From NCBI GenBank assembly GCA_019918135.1, contig WBZZ01001363.1, positions 106,001 through 170,000 on the forward strand: a stretch of 64,000 nt of DNA, written 5' to 3'. Of the stretch, positions 20,427 through 33,154 are shown piece after piece (position 1 is the stretch's first letter; every line of letters begins with the position of its first letter). The notes under the pieces were generated by a model. It was not told the origin of the DNA. It made no database searches and saw only the letters and a list, made by a program, of their open reading frames with translations. The DNA comes from Paulinella micropora (Eukaryota; Cercozoa; Imbricatea; Euglyphida; Paulinellidae). The translations under genes were made by a program, and so were the position numbers.

Positions 20427-23400
20427 TGTCGCAAAGCAGTTTTGGGCTGTCGAGAAAAACAGAGAAAAGGCCGAGAGGGACTTTTTGCTCTCAAGGAAAA
20501 CAAAAATTGCCCTGAGCTAAAAACATGGTTTTTTTTTGTCGTTTCATAATCTCGGGCCGCGGGATTCCAAATTTGAAGTACGGTTCGGATTGGCCCAAAC
20601 AGGCATTTCCGAACTAACAACTTGAAAAATGATTAGCCCAAAGCAGTTTTGTGGCACTGGTGCCACTGGACGTCCCCTTTGGACCCGCCCGGATTAGCGT
20701 TTATGCATAAAAGTTCCACATTCAACTCAGCCCAAACCTGTTTTTTCTTTTTTTTTTAAAAAAAATCAAAGCTGAAAAGGCAATTTGGAGCTTGTATGCA
20801 TAAAAGTTCCATGTTCACACTTGACTTAGACAGCTTTTCATATGCATGACTTCTGAAAATGCATGTTTTTCAGATCCTTAAGCGCGATTACCTTTCTACA
20901 CTGAGAGCTCATTTCAAAGCCCTCGCACAACAGCTTGAGAGCCAGCCACATCGACCTCCAGACGACGAGATCGTTCAAGGCGACCTAAAACTGCGCAAAA
21001 GTTCTACAAGTACAGTACCCAAACCTTTGTTGAGCAACCTTGAAATGAAAACAATTGTTTTGGCAGGCGACTTTTTGGGGTTTGGATTCGAGGCGTGGCT
21101 GAAAACGTTTGCTCCAGATCGACTTCACCGCTACTGGAAAAAGATTGCGTCATTCCAAGACGGTCGTGGGGGTACTCAAAAGTTGGACGAAGTAAAGGCA
21201 AGATACCTGATCGCGGAAGGGAAACATTTGTTTGCTTCGTTCTTTGTCTTCACGGTGTTTCAGCAAGGACGACGTTTCACACACTGGGAGGTTGATCTGT
21301 GCCTCGAACTAAAACATCGTGGTCTCAGCAGAGAAGGGATCGATGTTCTCTCTTCTGCGGGCAGAATTCTTCCTTTGCGAAGCTTTGATGTGCACAGAAG
21401 CAAACGACTTGAAACTGTGATGGAAACAATCAGGTAACCAAGGCGTAAACTCTCACGAAAAACCATTGCACTCCTTGTTGAACACATTTTTGTCACTCAC
21501 TCTTTGTTGAACACATTTTTTGACAGTCAGTCTTGGCTTCAAGAGCAGGACCTGAAGGTTTTTGAAGTTGTCACCAGGCAACAACTGCTTTGTACACTGC
21601 TAACTGAAATGTTTTCAGTGAAAGGGCAGACATTTTCAGCCAAAACCGAACGAGTCTGAAAAAAGCTTGTAGTTCCAAACCGGACAGGGGACTTTGTGCA
21701 CAAAAGCACAAAGTTAGGCCAGTCCATTTTGGAACAGTTACATGTTCAAACGGTAGCAGTTTTAAAAAAATTCAGGTGGCACCACCCACACACTGGAACC
21801 GGTCATCCCATTTATGCATAAAAGTGGTGAGTGAAATTCGGCTCGGACGGAAAAAGTGGACCCCAATTGGAAAACCGAAAAAAACGTGAAAAAGGCAGCC
21901 GAGCCGATCCCAACATGGAACTTTTATGCATAAAGGAGCCAGCTGCAGATGGTCCAGACATGTCTGAACCGAACAGTTTGATTGTCGTGAATCGAGGTGT
22001 GTGTGATTTCTTTCAAAAAGGCAGTGAAGCATGTTGAAACCACTCATGATGTGCATAAACATGCTAGTTCAGAAACAGCCAAGGCAGATGTCAGGGTGAT
22101 TTCAGTGGAGCATGCAAATTTCTTGAATGATGAAAACAGTGAATTTCAAGGCTTGCATTGTTTTTTCAATGTGTCTCTTTTTAAAACTTCCCTCAGTGCA
22201 AAAACACAAGCATCTGAGTAAACCAGCATCACTGCACCTGTCAACATGCTGCTGTGCTAGGCAAAACGAAGCCCGTACTGACGTGATCTGGTCTACTTGG
22301 TTCGACAACTTTGCAACGAGTCTGAAGTTTCGCAGTGTTGGTGTTCCCAATTTGGGAGTGGGCCCGTACAACAACGGACTGTGGACTGTTGTGGGTGTAA
22401 TTCAGTCGCAGCGGTTGCAGCCTCCCAGCTTAGTGTGGAACGACTGCAAGAGAAACGCAATCCTTGATGATCTTTTTGAGCATGCTTTGACGGAACTTAC
22501 ACGAAGTAAGATGCACGAGTTGCAAACCAGGAATCCAGACTTTTTGCAATGTTTTCAACAATCTGCTTCAAAGGAATCAAACAGAATTCCGCTCCGGTTG
22601 CATGTCAGTCTTTCCATCGACAACGATCCTGCAAACAAGGGAACTGTTTTTTTCGGTGTGCGGTTGGAAGACAAAAACATCGTGTCGAATGACGCGTTGA
22701 TTCGTTTTTTGCAAAAGCTTGCAGCGGATCAAAGACAGGACGAAGAGCCCCGTTACAAGCTCTACACGGTGGATTCCAACATTTACAAAAGAATTCTCAA
22801 GGTGTGTTTTTTCAAGTGGTGACGAAGTTGTGCAAGAACAGCTTTTGCAAATGTGTGGTTTTTGCATGCAACGTTCGACTTGAGCGGATGCTTTGCTCAC
22901 CTGAAGTCTTGGATGTGTGTGTTTCTCAGGCACTGGCATGTGCACAAGTTCTTGTGCATTTTGCTTTGGCGTGAGTTCAAGCGCCAAGTGTTCGGCCCGT
23001 TTTGGCATGAACTGTTTCCTGACAAAAAATTCCGCATCAAGCCCCGACTGAAGACAATCACTGAAATCATGGCTTACCTGCGACTAGCTTACCCTTACGT
23101 GAGAAAGGACATCCAGGACAGCTCTGACAACGCGGCCCTTCCAGAAGAAGCCAGAAAAGCCAGCGAGGTCTTTTGACGTTGTTTGAGTGGTTCATGCCCG
23201 TGGTAAGTCTTTTGCTCAGCTGTACTGTTGCAGAGTGCAGTGTAGTTGTTGTTGTTGTTGTTGTTGTTGTTGTGCAGGCCCAGGACCTGGGTTGCGTCAT
23301 TCGTGAAAACATGCCCAAACAAATTTGGGTGTACTTGCACAGAGCTTTGCATGTGTTGTTGCACTTCAAAGCCAACGAGTACACACATGTCCTGACGTTG

Positions 23401-24490
23401 CACCTGCTGATGTTGAACTACTGGCGAAGTTTAAACCACCCTGCTTGGCGAGCGTTCCAGCATGATCCCAGGTTGTTCTCGGAAGAAAAATGTGAACGAA
23501 TCTCAGCACCGTCGCGAAGCATTCTTTGAGCGACCCGATGCGGTTTTACCTTGAACATGTACAGCAAACGCTGTTGTTGCTGACCCACAGTCGTGAAAAC
23601 CTGGGCGAAAGCTCCTGTAACCAGGACGGGCAGAAGATTGACCCTCGGGGTCCAGAGGTCGAGACGGCGTACAATTTTTTACTGGAGCTTGTTGCAAGCA
23701 TTAAAGTGGGAACTGCGAGAATGTACCCTGTTGGCGCAGCCGAAGACTGGGATTCCAGGGATGACATGAAGAACAGGCTTGTTCCATTCGAGATCAAGTT
23801 GCAAGTCAAGAATGACGTTCTGCCTCAGTTCGACCGAAACGTCCAGCGCTGCAAGCGCCTTTCGGTTTTGAACTGGCTTGTCACTGTTCGCGCAGCAATT
23901 GAGGATGGAGTCGTTGCTGCCTTGACCAAGGGAAGAGATGTCGTACGAAAGGGAAGAGATGTCCTGCGTTGCTGCCTTGACCAAGGTCCTCGTTTCTGAA
24001 CAACACATGGCACTTTTATGCATAAAAGTCACAAGCACAGACAAGCTCAAATGAGATTTTACCTTCTTAGTACTTGGCTTCTTCTTGCGCCTTCTTGTCT
24101 TGCTCGGTCACGTTCTTGCCGAACTTGGTCTTGAGTTTCATTTTCTTGGGTTTCTTGCCAACAGGAGAAAGCTTGCTCGTGTCTGGAGTCAAATCGAGAT
24201 CCTTCCTCTTCCTGCTTAAATTCAAAGGCGACGACCCAGTAGAGGTTGATGACGGAGAAGAAGATTTTCCCAAGGATGCAGAGGGGTGAACAGGCAGTGT
24301 CAATTTTGGGGACTTTGGCAGAATTTTCAAGCCTGGACCCACACCGGAGGTCTGAGACTGCTCGTCATCGTCGTCGTCATCACCCTCGTTCTCCTGAGTC
24401 TTCCTTTGACTGAATGGTACCTGGGCAGAGGTTGCTTGCTCGACAAAGACAATGCGCGAGGCGGGGCACGTACTTCCTTCTTCCCCACGT
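19441..24490. repeat. Array unit 3
   Basis: A complete unit, 8 bp shorter than unit 2, mainly through one fewer TTG triplet in an intron of the plus gene and shorter homopolymers. Confidence 0.9.
20859..23999 (+). CDS. Array plus-strand gene, copy 3
   Basis: Same exon order as copies 1 and 2; the (TTG)n intron is one triplet shorter. One Asn-to-Ser change lies in the WFDNF exon (KFRNVG to KFRSVG). Confidence 0.45.
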
Positions 24491-25477
24491 CGCCTTGTTT
24501 TTTCTCACTTGCCTTTTTCCTGTCTGCTCGTCTGGCAGTTCAGCGTCGCCTTCTTCTTTGCCGTCCTTTGCAGCAACTGTCGATGCAGCTCCAAACGCTG
24601 AATCTCCCTGTTGAGACTCACCGAGCAAAGGGCTTTGAGGAACCACCTCGTCATCTTCACGTTCCTGTTCCTGCAAAAGAAAAAAAAATTCAGGTGGCAC
24701 CACCCACACACTGGAACCGGTCATTCCATTTATGCATAAAAGTGGTGAGTGAAATTGGGCTCGGACGGAAAAAGTGGCTCCCAATTGGAAAACCGAAAAA
24801 AAGTGAAAAAGGCAGCCGAGCTTTTATGCATAAAAGTGCCAGCTGAAAATGGTTCAGACCTGTTCCTCAGTGGGATCCACTTGAGCAGCCTTTGCAGCCC
24901 TCGCCAGCAGGATCTCTTTCAGCTTCTTGTTGAGCTTGCCTACAGTTGCCACATGGAATCCATAACCGAAAAAATCACCGCAAACAACGTAGGAAAGGGG
25001 GGGGAATGGGGACGAATTCAAACACAGCCACACACAAAGACATCAAACAAGCAAGAAAGCAAACAGAAATCGAAACACACAAGAGAAACACAAGAGGGAG
25101 AGAAGTAGAGAACGAAAAGGAAATGTTTGTTGACCAGTAGGTGCAGCTGTTGTCACACCCTCTTCGAAGATGCGACGCAGATCAGGCTCCCAGGTCACTT
25201 GTTGTGGCAATTCTTGTGTGTTGCCCGAATGCATGCACCAACCTTCCTCCAAATGGAAGATGATGGTTTGCCTCTTCTCTTCGTGATAAGCGTGAACGAG
25301 CCACATTCGACCAGTAGGAGACTTTTTGCTCTCAAACTTGCTGACTTGTCCAGTAAAAGAAGGCAGAATGTTTTGCTCACACGGTGGCAAACTAGCGGGT
25401 AGGACAATCAAGTCACACTCGTAGTAGATCCACCAGTACCGAGCGTCCTTCCCAGATTCAACTTTTTTTTGAGCCAT
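24067..25477 (-). CDS. Array minus-strand gene, copy 4
   Basis: Same exon structure as copies 2 and 3, with start at 25477 and stop at 24067. One synonymous-looking change lies in exon 1 near 25,287. It is the only complete gene of the last, truncated unit. Confidence 0.55.
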
Positions 25478-28193
25478 TGTCGCAAAGCAGTTTTGGGCTG
25501 TCGAGAAAAACAGAGAAAAGGCCGAGAGGGACTTTTTGCTCTCAAGGAAAACAAAAATTGCCCTGAGCTAAAAACATGGTTTTTTTTTGTCGTTTCATAA
25601 TCTCGGGCCGCGGGATTCCAAATTTGAAGTACGGTTCGGATTGGCCCAAACAGGCATTTCCGAACTAACAACTTGAAAAATGATTAGCCCAAAGCAGTTT
25701 TGTGGCACTGGTGCCACTGGACGTCCCCTTTGGACCCGCCCGGATTAGCGTTTATGCATAAAAGTTCCACATTCAACTCAGCCCAAACCTGTTTTTTCTT
25801 TTTTTTTTGTTGAAAAAATCAAAGCTGAAAAGGCAATTTGGAGCTTGTATGCATAAAAGTTCCATGTTCACACTTGACTTAGACAGCTTTTCATATGCAT
25901 GACTTCTGAAAATGCATGTTTTTCAGATCCTTAAGCGCGATTACCTTTCTACACTGAGAGCTCATTTCAAAGCCCTCGCACAACAGCTTGAGAGCCAGCC
26001 ACATCGACCTCCAGACGACGAGATCGTTCAAGGCGACCTAAAACTGCGCAAAAGTTCTACAAGTACAGTACCCAAACCTTTGTTGAGCAACCTTGAAATG
26101 AAAACAATTGTTTTGGCAGGCGACTTTTTGGGGTTTGGATTCGAGGCGTGGCTGAAAACGTTTGCTCCAGATCGACTTCACCGCTACTGGAAAAAGATTG
26201 CGTCATTCCAAGACGGTCGTGGGGGTACTCAAAAGTTGGACGAAGTAAAGGCAAGATACCTGATCGCGGAAGGGAAACATTTGTTTGCTTCGTTCTTTGT
26301 CTTCACGGTGTTTCAGCAAGGACGACGTTTCACACACTGGGAGGTTGATCTGTGCCTCGAACTAAAACATCGTGGTCTCAGCAGAGAAGGGATCGATGTT
26401 CTCTCTTCTGCGGGCAGAATTCTTCCTTTGCGAAGCTTTGATGTGCACAGAAGCAAACGACTTGAAACTGTGATGGAAACAATCAGGTAACCAAGGCGTA
26501 AACTCTCACGAAAAACCATTGCACTCCTTGTTGAACACATTTTTGTCACTCACTCTTTGTTGAACACATTTTTTGACAGTCAGTCTTGGCTTCAAGAGCA
26601 GGACCTGAAGGTTTTTGAAGTTGTCACCAGGCAACAACTGCTTTGTACACTGCTAACTGAAATGTTTTCAGTGAAAGGGCAGACATTTTCAGCCAAAACC
26701 GAACGAGTCTGAAAAAAGCTTGTAGTTCCAAACCGGACAGGGGACTTTGTGCACAAAAGCACAAAGTTAGGCCAGTCCATTTTGGAACAGTTACATGTTC
26801 AAACGGTAGCAGTTTTAAAAAAATTCAGGTGGCACCACCCACACACTGGAACCGGTCATTCCATTTATGCATAAAAGTGGTGAGTGAAATTCGGCTCGGA
26901 CGGAAAAAGTGGACCCCAATTGGAAAACCGAAAAAAACGTGAAAAAGGCAGCCGAGCCGATCCCAACATGGAACTTTTATGCATAAAAGAGCCAGCTGCA
27001 GATGGTCCAGACATGTCTGAACCGAACAGTTTGATTGTCGTGAATCGAGGTGTGTGTGATTTCTTTCAAAAAGGCAGTGAAACATGTTGAAACCACTCAT
27101 GATGTGCATAAACATGCTAGTTCAGAAACAGCCAAGGCAGATGTCAGGGTGATTTCAGTGGAGCATGCAAATTTCTTGAATGATGAAAACAGTGAATTTC
27201 AAGGCTTGCATTGTTTTTTCAATGTGTCTCTTTTTAAAACTTCCCTCAGTGCAAAAACACAAGCATCTGAGTAAACCAGCATCACTGCACCTGTCAACAT
27301 GCTGCTGTGCTAGGCAAAACGAAGCCCGTACTGACGTGATCTGGTCTACTTGGTTCGACAACTTTGCAACGAGTCTGAAGTTTCGCAATGTTGGTGTTCC
27401 CAATTTGGGAGTGGGCCCGTACAACAACGGACTGTGGACTGTTGTGGGTGTAATTCAGTCGCAGCGGTTGCAGCCTCCCAGCTTAGTGTGGAACGACTGC
27501 AAGAGAAACGCAATCCTTGATGATCTTTTTGAGCATGCTTTGACGGAACTTACACGAAGTAAGATGCACGAGTTGCAAACCAGGAATCCAGACTTTTTGC
27601 AATGTTTTCAACAATCTGCTTCAAAGGAATCAAACAGAATTCCGCTCCGGTTGCATGTCAGTCTTTCCATCGACAACGATCCTGCGAACAAGGGAACTGT
27701 TTTTTTCGGTGTGCGGTTGGAAGACAAAAACATCGTGTCGAATGACGCGTTGATTCGTTTTTTGCAAAAGCTTGCAGCGGATCAAAGACAGGACGAAGAG
27801 CCCCGTTACAAGCTCTACACGGTGGATTCCAACATTTACAAAAGAATTCTCAAGGTGTGTTTTTTCAAGTGGTGACGAAGTTGTGCAAGAACAGCTTTTG
27901 CAAATGTGTGGTTTTTGCATGCAACGTTCGACTTGAGCGGATGCTTTGCTCACCTGAAGTCTTGGATGTGTGTGTTTCTCAGGCACTGGCATGTGCACAA
28001 GTTCTTGTGCATTTTGCTTTGGCGTGAGTTCAAGCGCCAAGTGTTCGGCCCGTTTTGGCATGAACTGTTTCCTGACAAAAAATTCCGCATCAAGCCCCGA
28101 CTGAAGACAATCACTGAAATCATGGCTTACCTGCGACTAGCTTACCCTTACGTGAGAAAGGACATCCAGGACAGCTCTGACAACGCGGCCCTT
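24491..28193. repeat. Array unit 4, truncated
   Basis: The unit breaks off at 28193 within the fourth long exon of the plus-strand gene and joins the reverse transcriptase of a minus-strand Ty3/gypsy element. It therefore lacks the last exons of the plus gene. Confidence 0.9.
25912..28193 (+). pseudogene. Array plus-strand gene, copy 4, 3' truncated
   Basis: Complete through the WFDNF exon, then cut at 28193 within the exon ending ...QDSSDNAAL. Beyond the junction the plus strand is antisense to the gypsy reverse transcriptase, so the last exons are missing. Confidence 0.45.
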
Positions 28194-28672
28194 TTCTCCC
28201 GCCTTCTCATAAAGCCTCCGTCAGACAAATCATCGTACTGACTGCTCAACATCTTCTGCATCGCCTTCTGGAAAAGTCCTGGGGCTTGCTTGAGGCCCAT
28301 CGGAAGCACTTTCCATTGGTATATTTCCATACCCACCACAAACGCCGTCAGCCATCTGAACTTTTCCTCCAGTGGTATTTGCCAGAAGCCATTCTTAAGG
28401 TCTATGACCGAATAGAATTTTGCATTCCGCAGTACTCTCCTTCCTTCTTCTAATGTCGGGAGAGGATTTCTCTCTTCCTCCAGCACCTTGTTAACACGAG
28501 CATAGTTAACTGTCAGGCGCCATTCTCCTCCTGGCTTCGGCACTATTCTCGGTTGTGAGACTATTGGAGATGTTGATCTCTCAATAAAGTCCTCATTGAG
28601 CAGCTGTCTTGCTAGCTCCTCCGCTATCTTCGCTTCATGTATACTCAAATTCGCCCTTCGTGGTCCGGTGAC
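28194..28672 (-). pseudogene. Ty3/gypsy reverse transcriptase, N-terminal fragment
   Basis: The reading includes LARQLLNEDFIERSTSP, VPKPGGEWRLTVNYARVNKVL, FYSVIDLKNGFWQIPL and LPMGLKQAPGLFQKAM: RT domains 1-4 of Ty3/gypsy type, with the first catalytic Asp (SVIDLKNGFWQI). It is one frame out from the protease ORF that leads into it; the alignment of IPGAEP to the RT start suggests a single-base deletion near 28,670. The YxDD block is missing because of the array junction. Confidence 0.9.
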
Positions 28673-30079
28673 GGCTCCGCACCCGGTATTTTGTAAATAA
28701 CCGCAGTGAAATCTTCAGGCTTGACACCACCTGCATGTGGAGGGTAAAAAATTTCCTTGTTCGCCTCTAATTTGGCTTTTAAAAGCTCCTTCTCCTTCTC
28801 CGTGCCTACTCCTTCTTCCAATATTTTCCGCGCCGCCTCTTGAAAATCTTCATCAGACATCTGCTTATGCTGCTTGAGGGGTTCTCTGTCCTCCTCCAAG
28901 CCTAAGTCCTCTTCCGAGACATCATCTAGGCCCGTCTTTTCATACGTGACCGTGTCCGGCTCATCATCTTTACCGAGCTCCACCAGCATGTCAATGAGTC
29001 TCGCGTATTGCAAAGGAGCTTTACGGGTGTAAAGACCATCAAAGCATGTGAATGCTTGCGGTATCAATTTCAACTTGTCGAGGTCTCTGAGCTTCCGCTT
29101 GTATGCACTGCTCTGCTCACGAGTTCCCATACGACAAGCCACCACTAGCTGTTGCTTGCGAGAGGGTACCGGTATAGGATGATCAATAAGCCGGTCCCTT
29201 ATTTCCTGCGCCCATATCGCCTTCTCATTATATGGCAGGATAATAGTATACGGCTTATTATTTTCGAATAAAGTCCGTAAGCATTTCTTCACTTCCGTTA
29301 GTGAACGCGGCCACGTCGGCTCGTCACCCCAGAAATCAGTAATAAAACTTTTAATAGTTTCTGGTGGAGTATCCGGGATTCGCCCCGTTCTACTTGGTAC
29401 AAACGCCTCCCTTTTTTCTTCTCCTACTTTCGCATGGAAACAGTATCCGTTAGTAATATGGACGTCTGTTCCTACTCCTTCCGCGAATCTCGCCAACGAC
29501 GGGCTTCTTTGTGCGACACATATAATCTCCTCCTTTCGCTTCTCGATTAAGTCATCAATAGACTTTTTGTCCCAATGGCATGTCGGAACTGTGACAGTGC
29601 ACACTTGGGATTCCCAATTGTCGGTCCAGGACAGCTCATCCGGTCTTACGACATGGGGGTGAACGTACACCTCAAGTGCCTCATGTGCAATGGTAATCTT
29701 TTTGTGATCCGTCGCTAGACTCAGCTCATAAGCCTCATAAGAGTCAGTAGCATTGAATGGATCAATATCGTTCTTTTCTCCTCTTTTTACTCCATATATC
29801 ACTCGCCGTGCGGCGCAATCAATCACAGCTCCCATCGTAGCCAATTGGTCATACGATAGTAATATTGACCCGTGGTAACCGGGGACGACATAAAGGTCCA
29901 TGCGGTATACTCGTGCGGATTTTAATTTAAAGGTCAGTGTGATGATTCCCGTGATGACCGTCCGGCTGCCCACTCCCTTCAGAGTGCCAGTCGAATTTTT
30001 CATATTTACGTCCACCCAGTCCCGGTATCGATTTAAAAACTTCCGGCCGACAATATTAATATTCGCCATCGTATCATTA
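28645..30079 (-). CDS. Ty3/gypsy retropepsin-like protease and connector to RT
   Basis: The frame opens just upstream of an ATG at 30069 and begins VGNDTMANINIVGRKFL, a retropepsin active-site region in which D-T-G reads D-T-M, followed by the flap (KGVGSRTVITGIITLTF) and the C-terminal hallmark YHGSILLSYDQLATMGAVIDC. About 380 further residues connect to RT and include HDxxxxIFYPPHAGGVKPEDFT-like sequence typical just before RT. The frame is +1 relative to the preceding gag frame, whose TAA (30079-30077) lies right at the overlap, so a +1 shift on TTA-AAA-A would fuse gag to pol. The Met in the catalytic loop could make the protease inactive. Confidence 0.75.
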
Positions 30080-33000
30080 CCAACTTTTTAATATTGTCTT
30101 CAATGTTTCACAATAAAGTTCCGTATAACACAGAGCATCGGGCCTGTGTATACTGGCTGCGAGAACAAGAACTTTACGTTCCAAATTTCGGAGTCTTGTC
30201 TCTAAGTTTTTCAACTCCTCCTTCTTCTCCTCCTGCTTCACCTCATTAACATTGTTATTCTTCTGCGGTACTGGTGCGTTTACTATGTGAGCGACATTGT
30301 CTTGTGGCACTTGAGTACACACATTGTCTTTTTGCTCGCCACCCGCCGCGATCGTAGACATTGAGTCTGTTCGTGGTTGTTTGCTTGGCCGAGGCGATAC
30401 GTCTGCCATTGGCCTCCTCGCCTCCATCGCAAGTCTCGCCTTCCTATTTGCATCAGTTATCATTGGTAACCGTGATGTATGAACGGGTATGAGACTACCT
30501 TGGGGCTGCAGTCTCTGTGTACCCACATCTTTGTATTCAGATTGAGGAAGCGTTGGCCCAGTCTGCACAACAGCATTAGAAAGCACTGCGACTTTAGAGT
30601 TAAACTTCACAGTCTTCTCCTTCCTCTTTTCTTCCCCCTCCAGTCACTCCACCACCTCGAAACGATTACCTTGAGTAGTGTCCGGGTAGGATGACGTATC
30701 GATCTCCGAGGCAGTGTTGTAGGCCTGAGCTCGACCGAAATTCGGTTTGGAGCTTGCCCATGAGCCTCCTCCTCCTCTTGGTGGGGGGGCTGGAGCTCGA
30801 ACAGCTCTCCCTCCATAAGGGGTACATCCCCGACCTCCTCCTCTTCCTCTCTGAGGGGTTCCCTGCCACCTCGAGGCTCCTCTCCATGTTCCTCCTCCTC
30901 GTCCTCCTCCTCCTCCTCCTCGTCCTCCTGCTCCTGCTCCTCCTCCTCGTCCTCTTTGAGAGGCCTTTAGGTTCTTTTGTCTCTCCCTTTCCTCCTTCTT
31001 CTCCTTCATCCTCTCCACATAGGCAATGATCGCCTGTCGTCACTCCTCATCATCACACATATTGGCATACCAACCTTCGCTCGCAGCGGCAATCTGAAGC
31101 ATATTGAAAAGGCCCGGTTCCTTGCCTTCCGTCCTGCTCAGAAAATTTGCCCTTGCTGTTGGGTTCTGCCTATCATGATTGAAAGAGCAGTCTCTGTTCT
31201 CCATCTGTGCCTTACACTGCAAGCCCGCGAACCACCTCCAACATGCGGTCTTCAGGTCTGGCTCTCTCTGTCTCTTCCAACCGGCAACTCTGTTTGTGTA
31301 CGTGGCTTGTGCGCCAACAGGTACACCGCCTGCCTGTGCCGTATGTGCCTCCGTGAGCGAGTCCGTGTTTGAGCATGCACTCATCACTTCTTGAAACAGT
31401 GCTGACGGAGCAACGCTTTGAACCGTATTTTCGAACACGTGTGTCTCAAGGAAGTTCTTGGACTTCACTGATTGTTGTATGAGCTGAGTAAGCTTACTCG
31501 GGTTAACTGTGTGTAACGCCGAGAAGAAATAGAGGATGATCGACTTGCGGCCATAGAATAGCCCATAGGAGGAAACTACCTCCGTAAGGGTCGCCGCCAA
31601 GCCAACAGCACTCCTCAAACTCATCGCCACTGTCTCAAAGATTTCAAATCCTATGAGAGTACTAGTGCAGAGATGCTGGTATCCATGAGATTGAAAATAT
31701 GACATGAGTGTGGCCACCGCCAGTTCACACTGAGCGTCTAGGCCTGTTGCATTGTTTCTCTTAATCTCCTCCTTCTTTCTCAAAAACTTGTACTGTCTCA
31801 GATCGAATCCCTCCGAGACTAGAGATTGGTCAAAAACAGTAACCAGGGCCTCGTATTCCTGCGTTTCGTCGCAAGGAAAAGCCTTCATGCAGGCATTGAT
31901 CTCTTTGAGCTTGCTCAAAAGCGAAGCATCAGAGTCTTTGTCTAAGCTCGTCTTGGCATATAGCATGAGACTTGCCACTCCTCCTTTCTTCCACTTGAAG
32001 GCATTTATGATGTTCTGTCTGTCCTTCTTCTCCGTGTTTGTGACCACCACCGTAGTTGAGCCCGGGGTTATAGGGGCTGGTGGGGCAGGAGCTGGTGGGG
32101 TCAAATATGTCGGAGGGTGTGCCTTTGCACCACTCACTTTTGCTTTCATTCTCTCCAGTCTCATCGTCTTCTCGAACTCCGCCTTCTCTTTCGCCTTCTT
32201 CTTCTCAGATATCACCAGCTTTTGAGCATGAGTGATAAAGGCCACCAATTCAGAAGCAGATCTGAGAAAATTATATTTCTCCACATATTGGTCAACACCT
32301 GCTTTGTTGGCGACCGGTGGTGCGTTACTAAGTGATTTAAAGACAGAGTGATCCTTGGTAGGAATCCATCTCTTCCATGCCTCCTTATGCAGTAACGCAC
32401 CCATCAACAGTCTGATCTTGGTCAGAACTCTGTCGGTCTTCTCTAACTCATCAATCACAGGATGAGTTTCTCCTGCTGCCTTAATGCTTTTTTCCATCTC
32501 TGCCTTCCCCTCCTCCAAGGCCTTCATTTCCATCGTAAAAAAATGAAATATGCCAATCGAGTTTTTCGAACCCAGATTGGTCTTCATTTTTGTTACATCG
32601 ACTGCCTCCTGACCAGTCGCGAGGAATCTGGCTATTGCTCTTGGGTGTGTGTACTGGAGGTAACCCTCACATCGTGGGCCGTATGAACGTTCCCAAATCA
32701 GGGTTTGAGTGTACACCCCAAAGATAGCATCGAGTAATTCAAGGTGGGTGTGTGTGTCCCCAAACTTGATATGCTGTATCTTCTTTCTCTTTTCTGGATC
32801 AGAGACCAGTTTGCCGAGGAGCTGTGCTGTGTTTGATATTAGGATATAGACATCCTTTTTAGCACGACTTTTCTCTCTTCTTTGATCCTGAGGGATCCAC
32901 ACATAGGTATCCTTCTCTCCCCCCATCTTGTTATCAAACTCTTCTTTAGTGAGGTCATAGTGGTCTTGCACCCACTGTTGTTCCTCCACTGCGATCTCCT

Positions 33001-33154
33001 CTCCATCACTATGAATCAAGTCGATCATTTTTCGTCCTCCTCCTTCCTCCCGTGTAGGCAGGTGGTAAGGGATTACCATATGCTCCTCCTCCTCCCGTCT
33101 CTTCTTGTTCAAATCCTCCTTCATCTTCGTCTCCTCCATATCTTCCTTCATCAT
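30077..33154 (-). CDS. Ty3/gypsy gag-like ORF interrupted by two in-frame TGA codons
   Basis: One reading frame runs from 33154 to the TAA at 30077, broken only by TGA at 31042-31040 and 30646-30644. The first 704 codons give a helical gag-like protein with a C-x8-C-x8-C-x3-H zinc finger (CWRWFAGLQC...CSFNH). After the first TGA come a coiled segment and an RGG-rich RNA-binding stretch (GRGGGTWRGASRW). After the second TGA the frame stays open for 188 codons, ending in a short coiled coil (LRNLERKVLVLAAS). The first ATG is at 33154, but GC-poor acidic sequence in another frame upstream (to 33294) may hold the true N-terminus. The stops could be CGA-to-TGA decay, readthrough sites, or sense codons. 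Confidence 0.7.

Larger units (their letters stand above)
9326..28193. repeat. Tandem array of a two-gene unit of about 5.05 kb, 3.73 copies
   Basis: The sequence from CGCCTTGTTTTTTC repeats head to tail at 9326, 14383, 19441 and 24491 (periods 5057, 5058 and 5050) and stops at 28193 inside the fourth copy. Copies differ by scattered single bases and by homopolymer and (TTG)n length, so they are nearly identical and recently amplified or homogenised. The array starts and stops at different points of the unit, so the ends are not the termini of a transposon copy. Each unit holds a spliced minus-strand gene, a divergent spliced plus-strand gene, and seven copies or near-copies of a palindrome. 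The GC content is much lower than in block A. Confidence 0.95.

Noticed and set aside
9326-28193. A CRISPR array or satellite DNA
   Set aside because: Repeats are 5 kb, carry spliced genes, and have no short repeat/spacer pattern.
28645-33154. Reassignment of TGA to a sense codon in this genome
   Set aside because: Other confident frames (for example the kinase-like gene) end in TGA, and CGA-to-TGA decay explains the gag stops; kept only as a checkable alternative.
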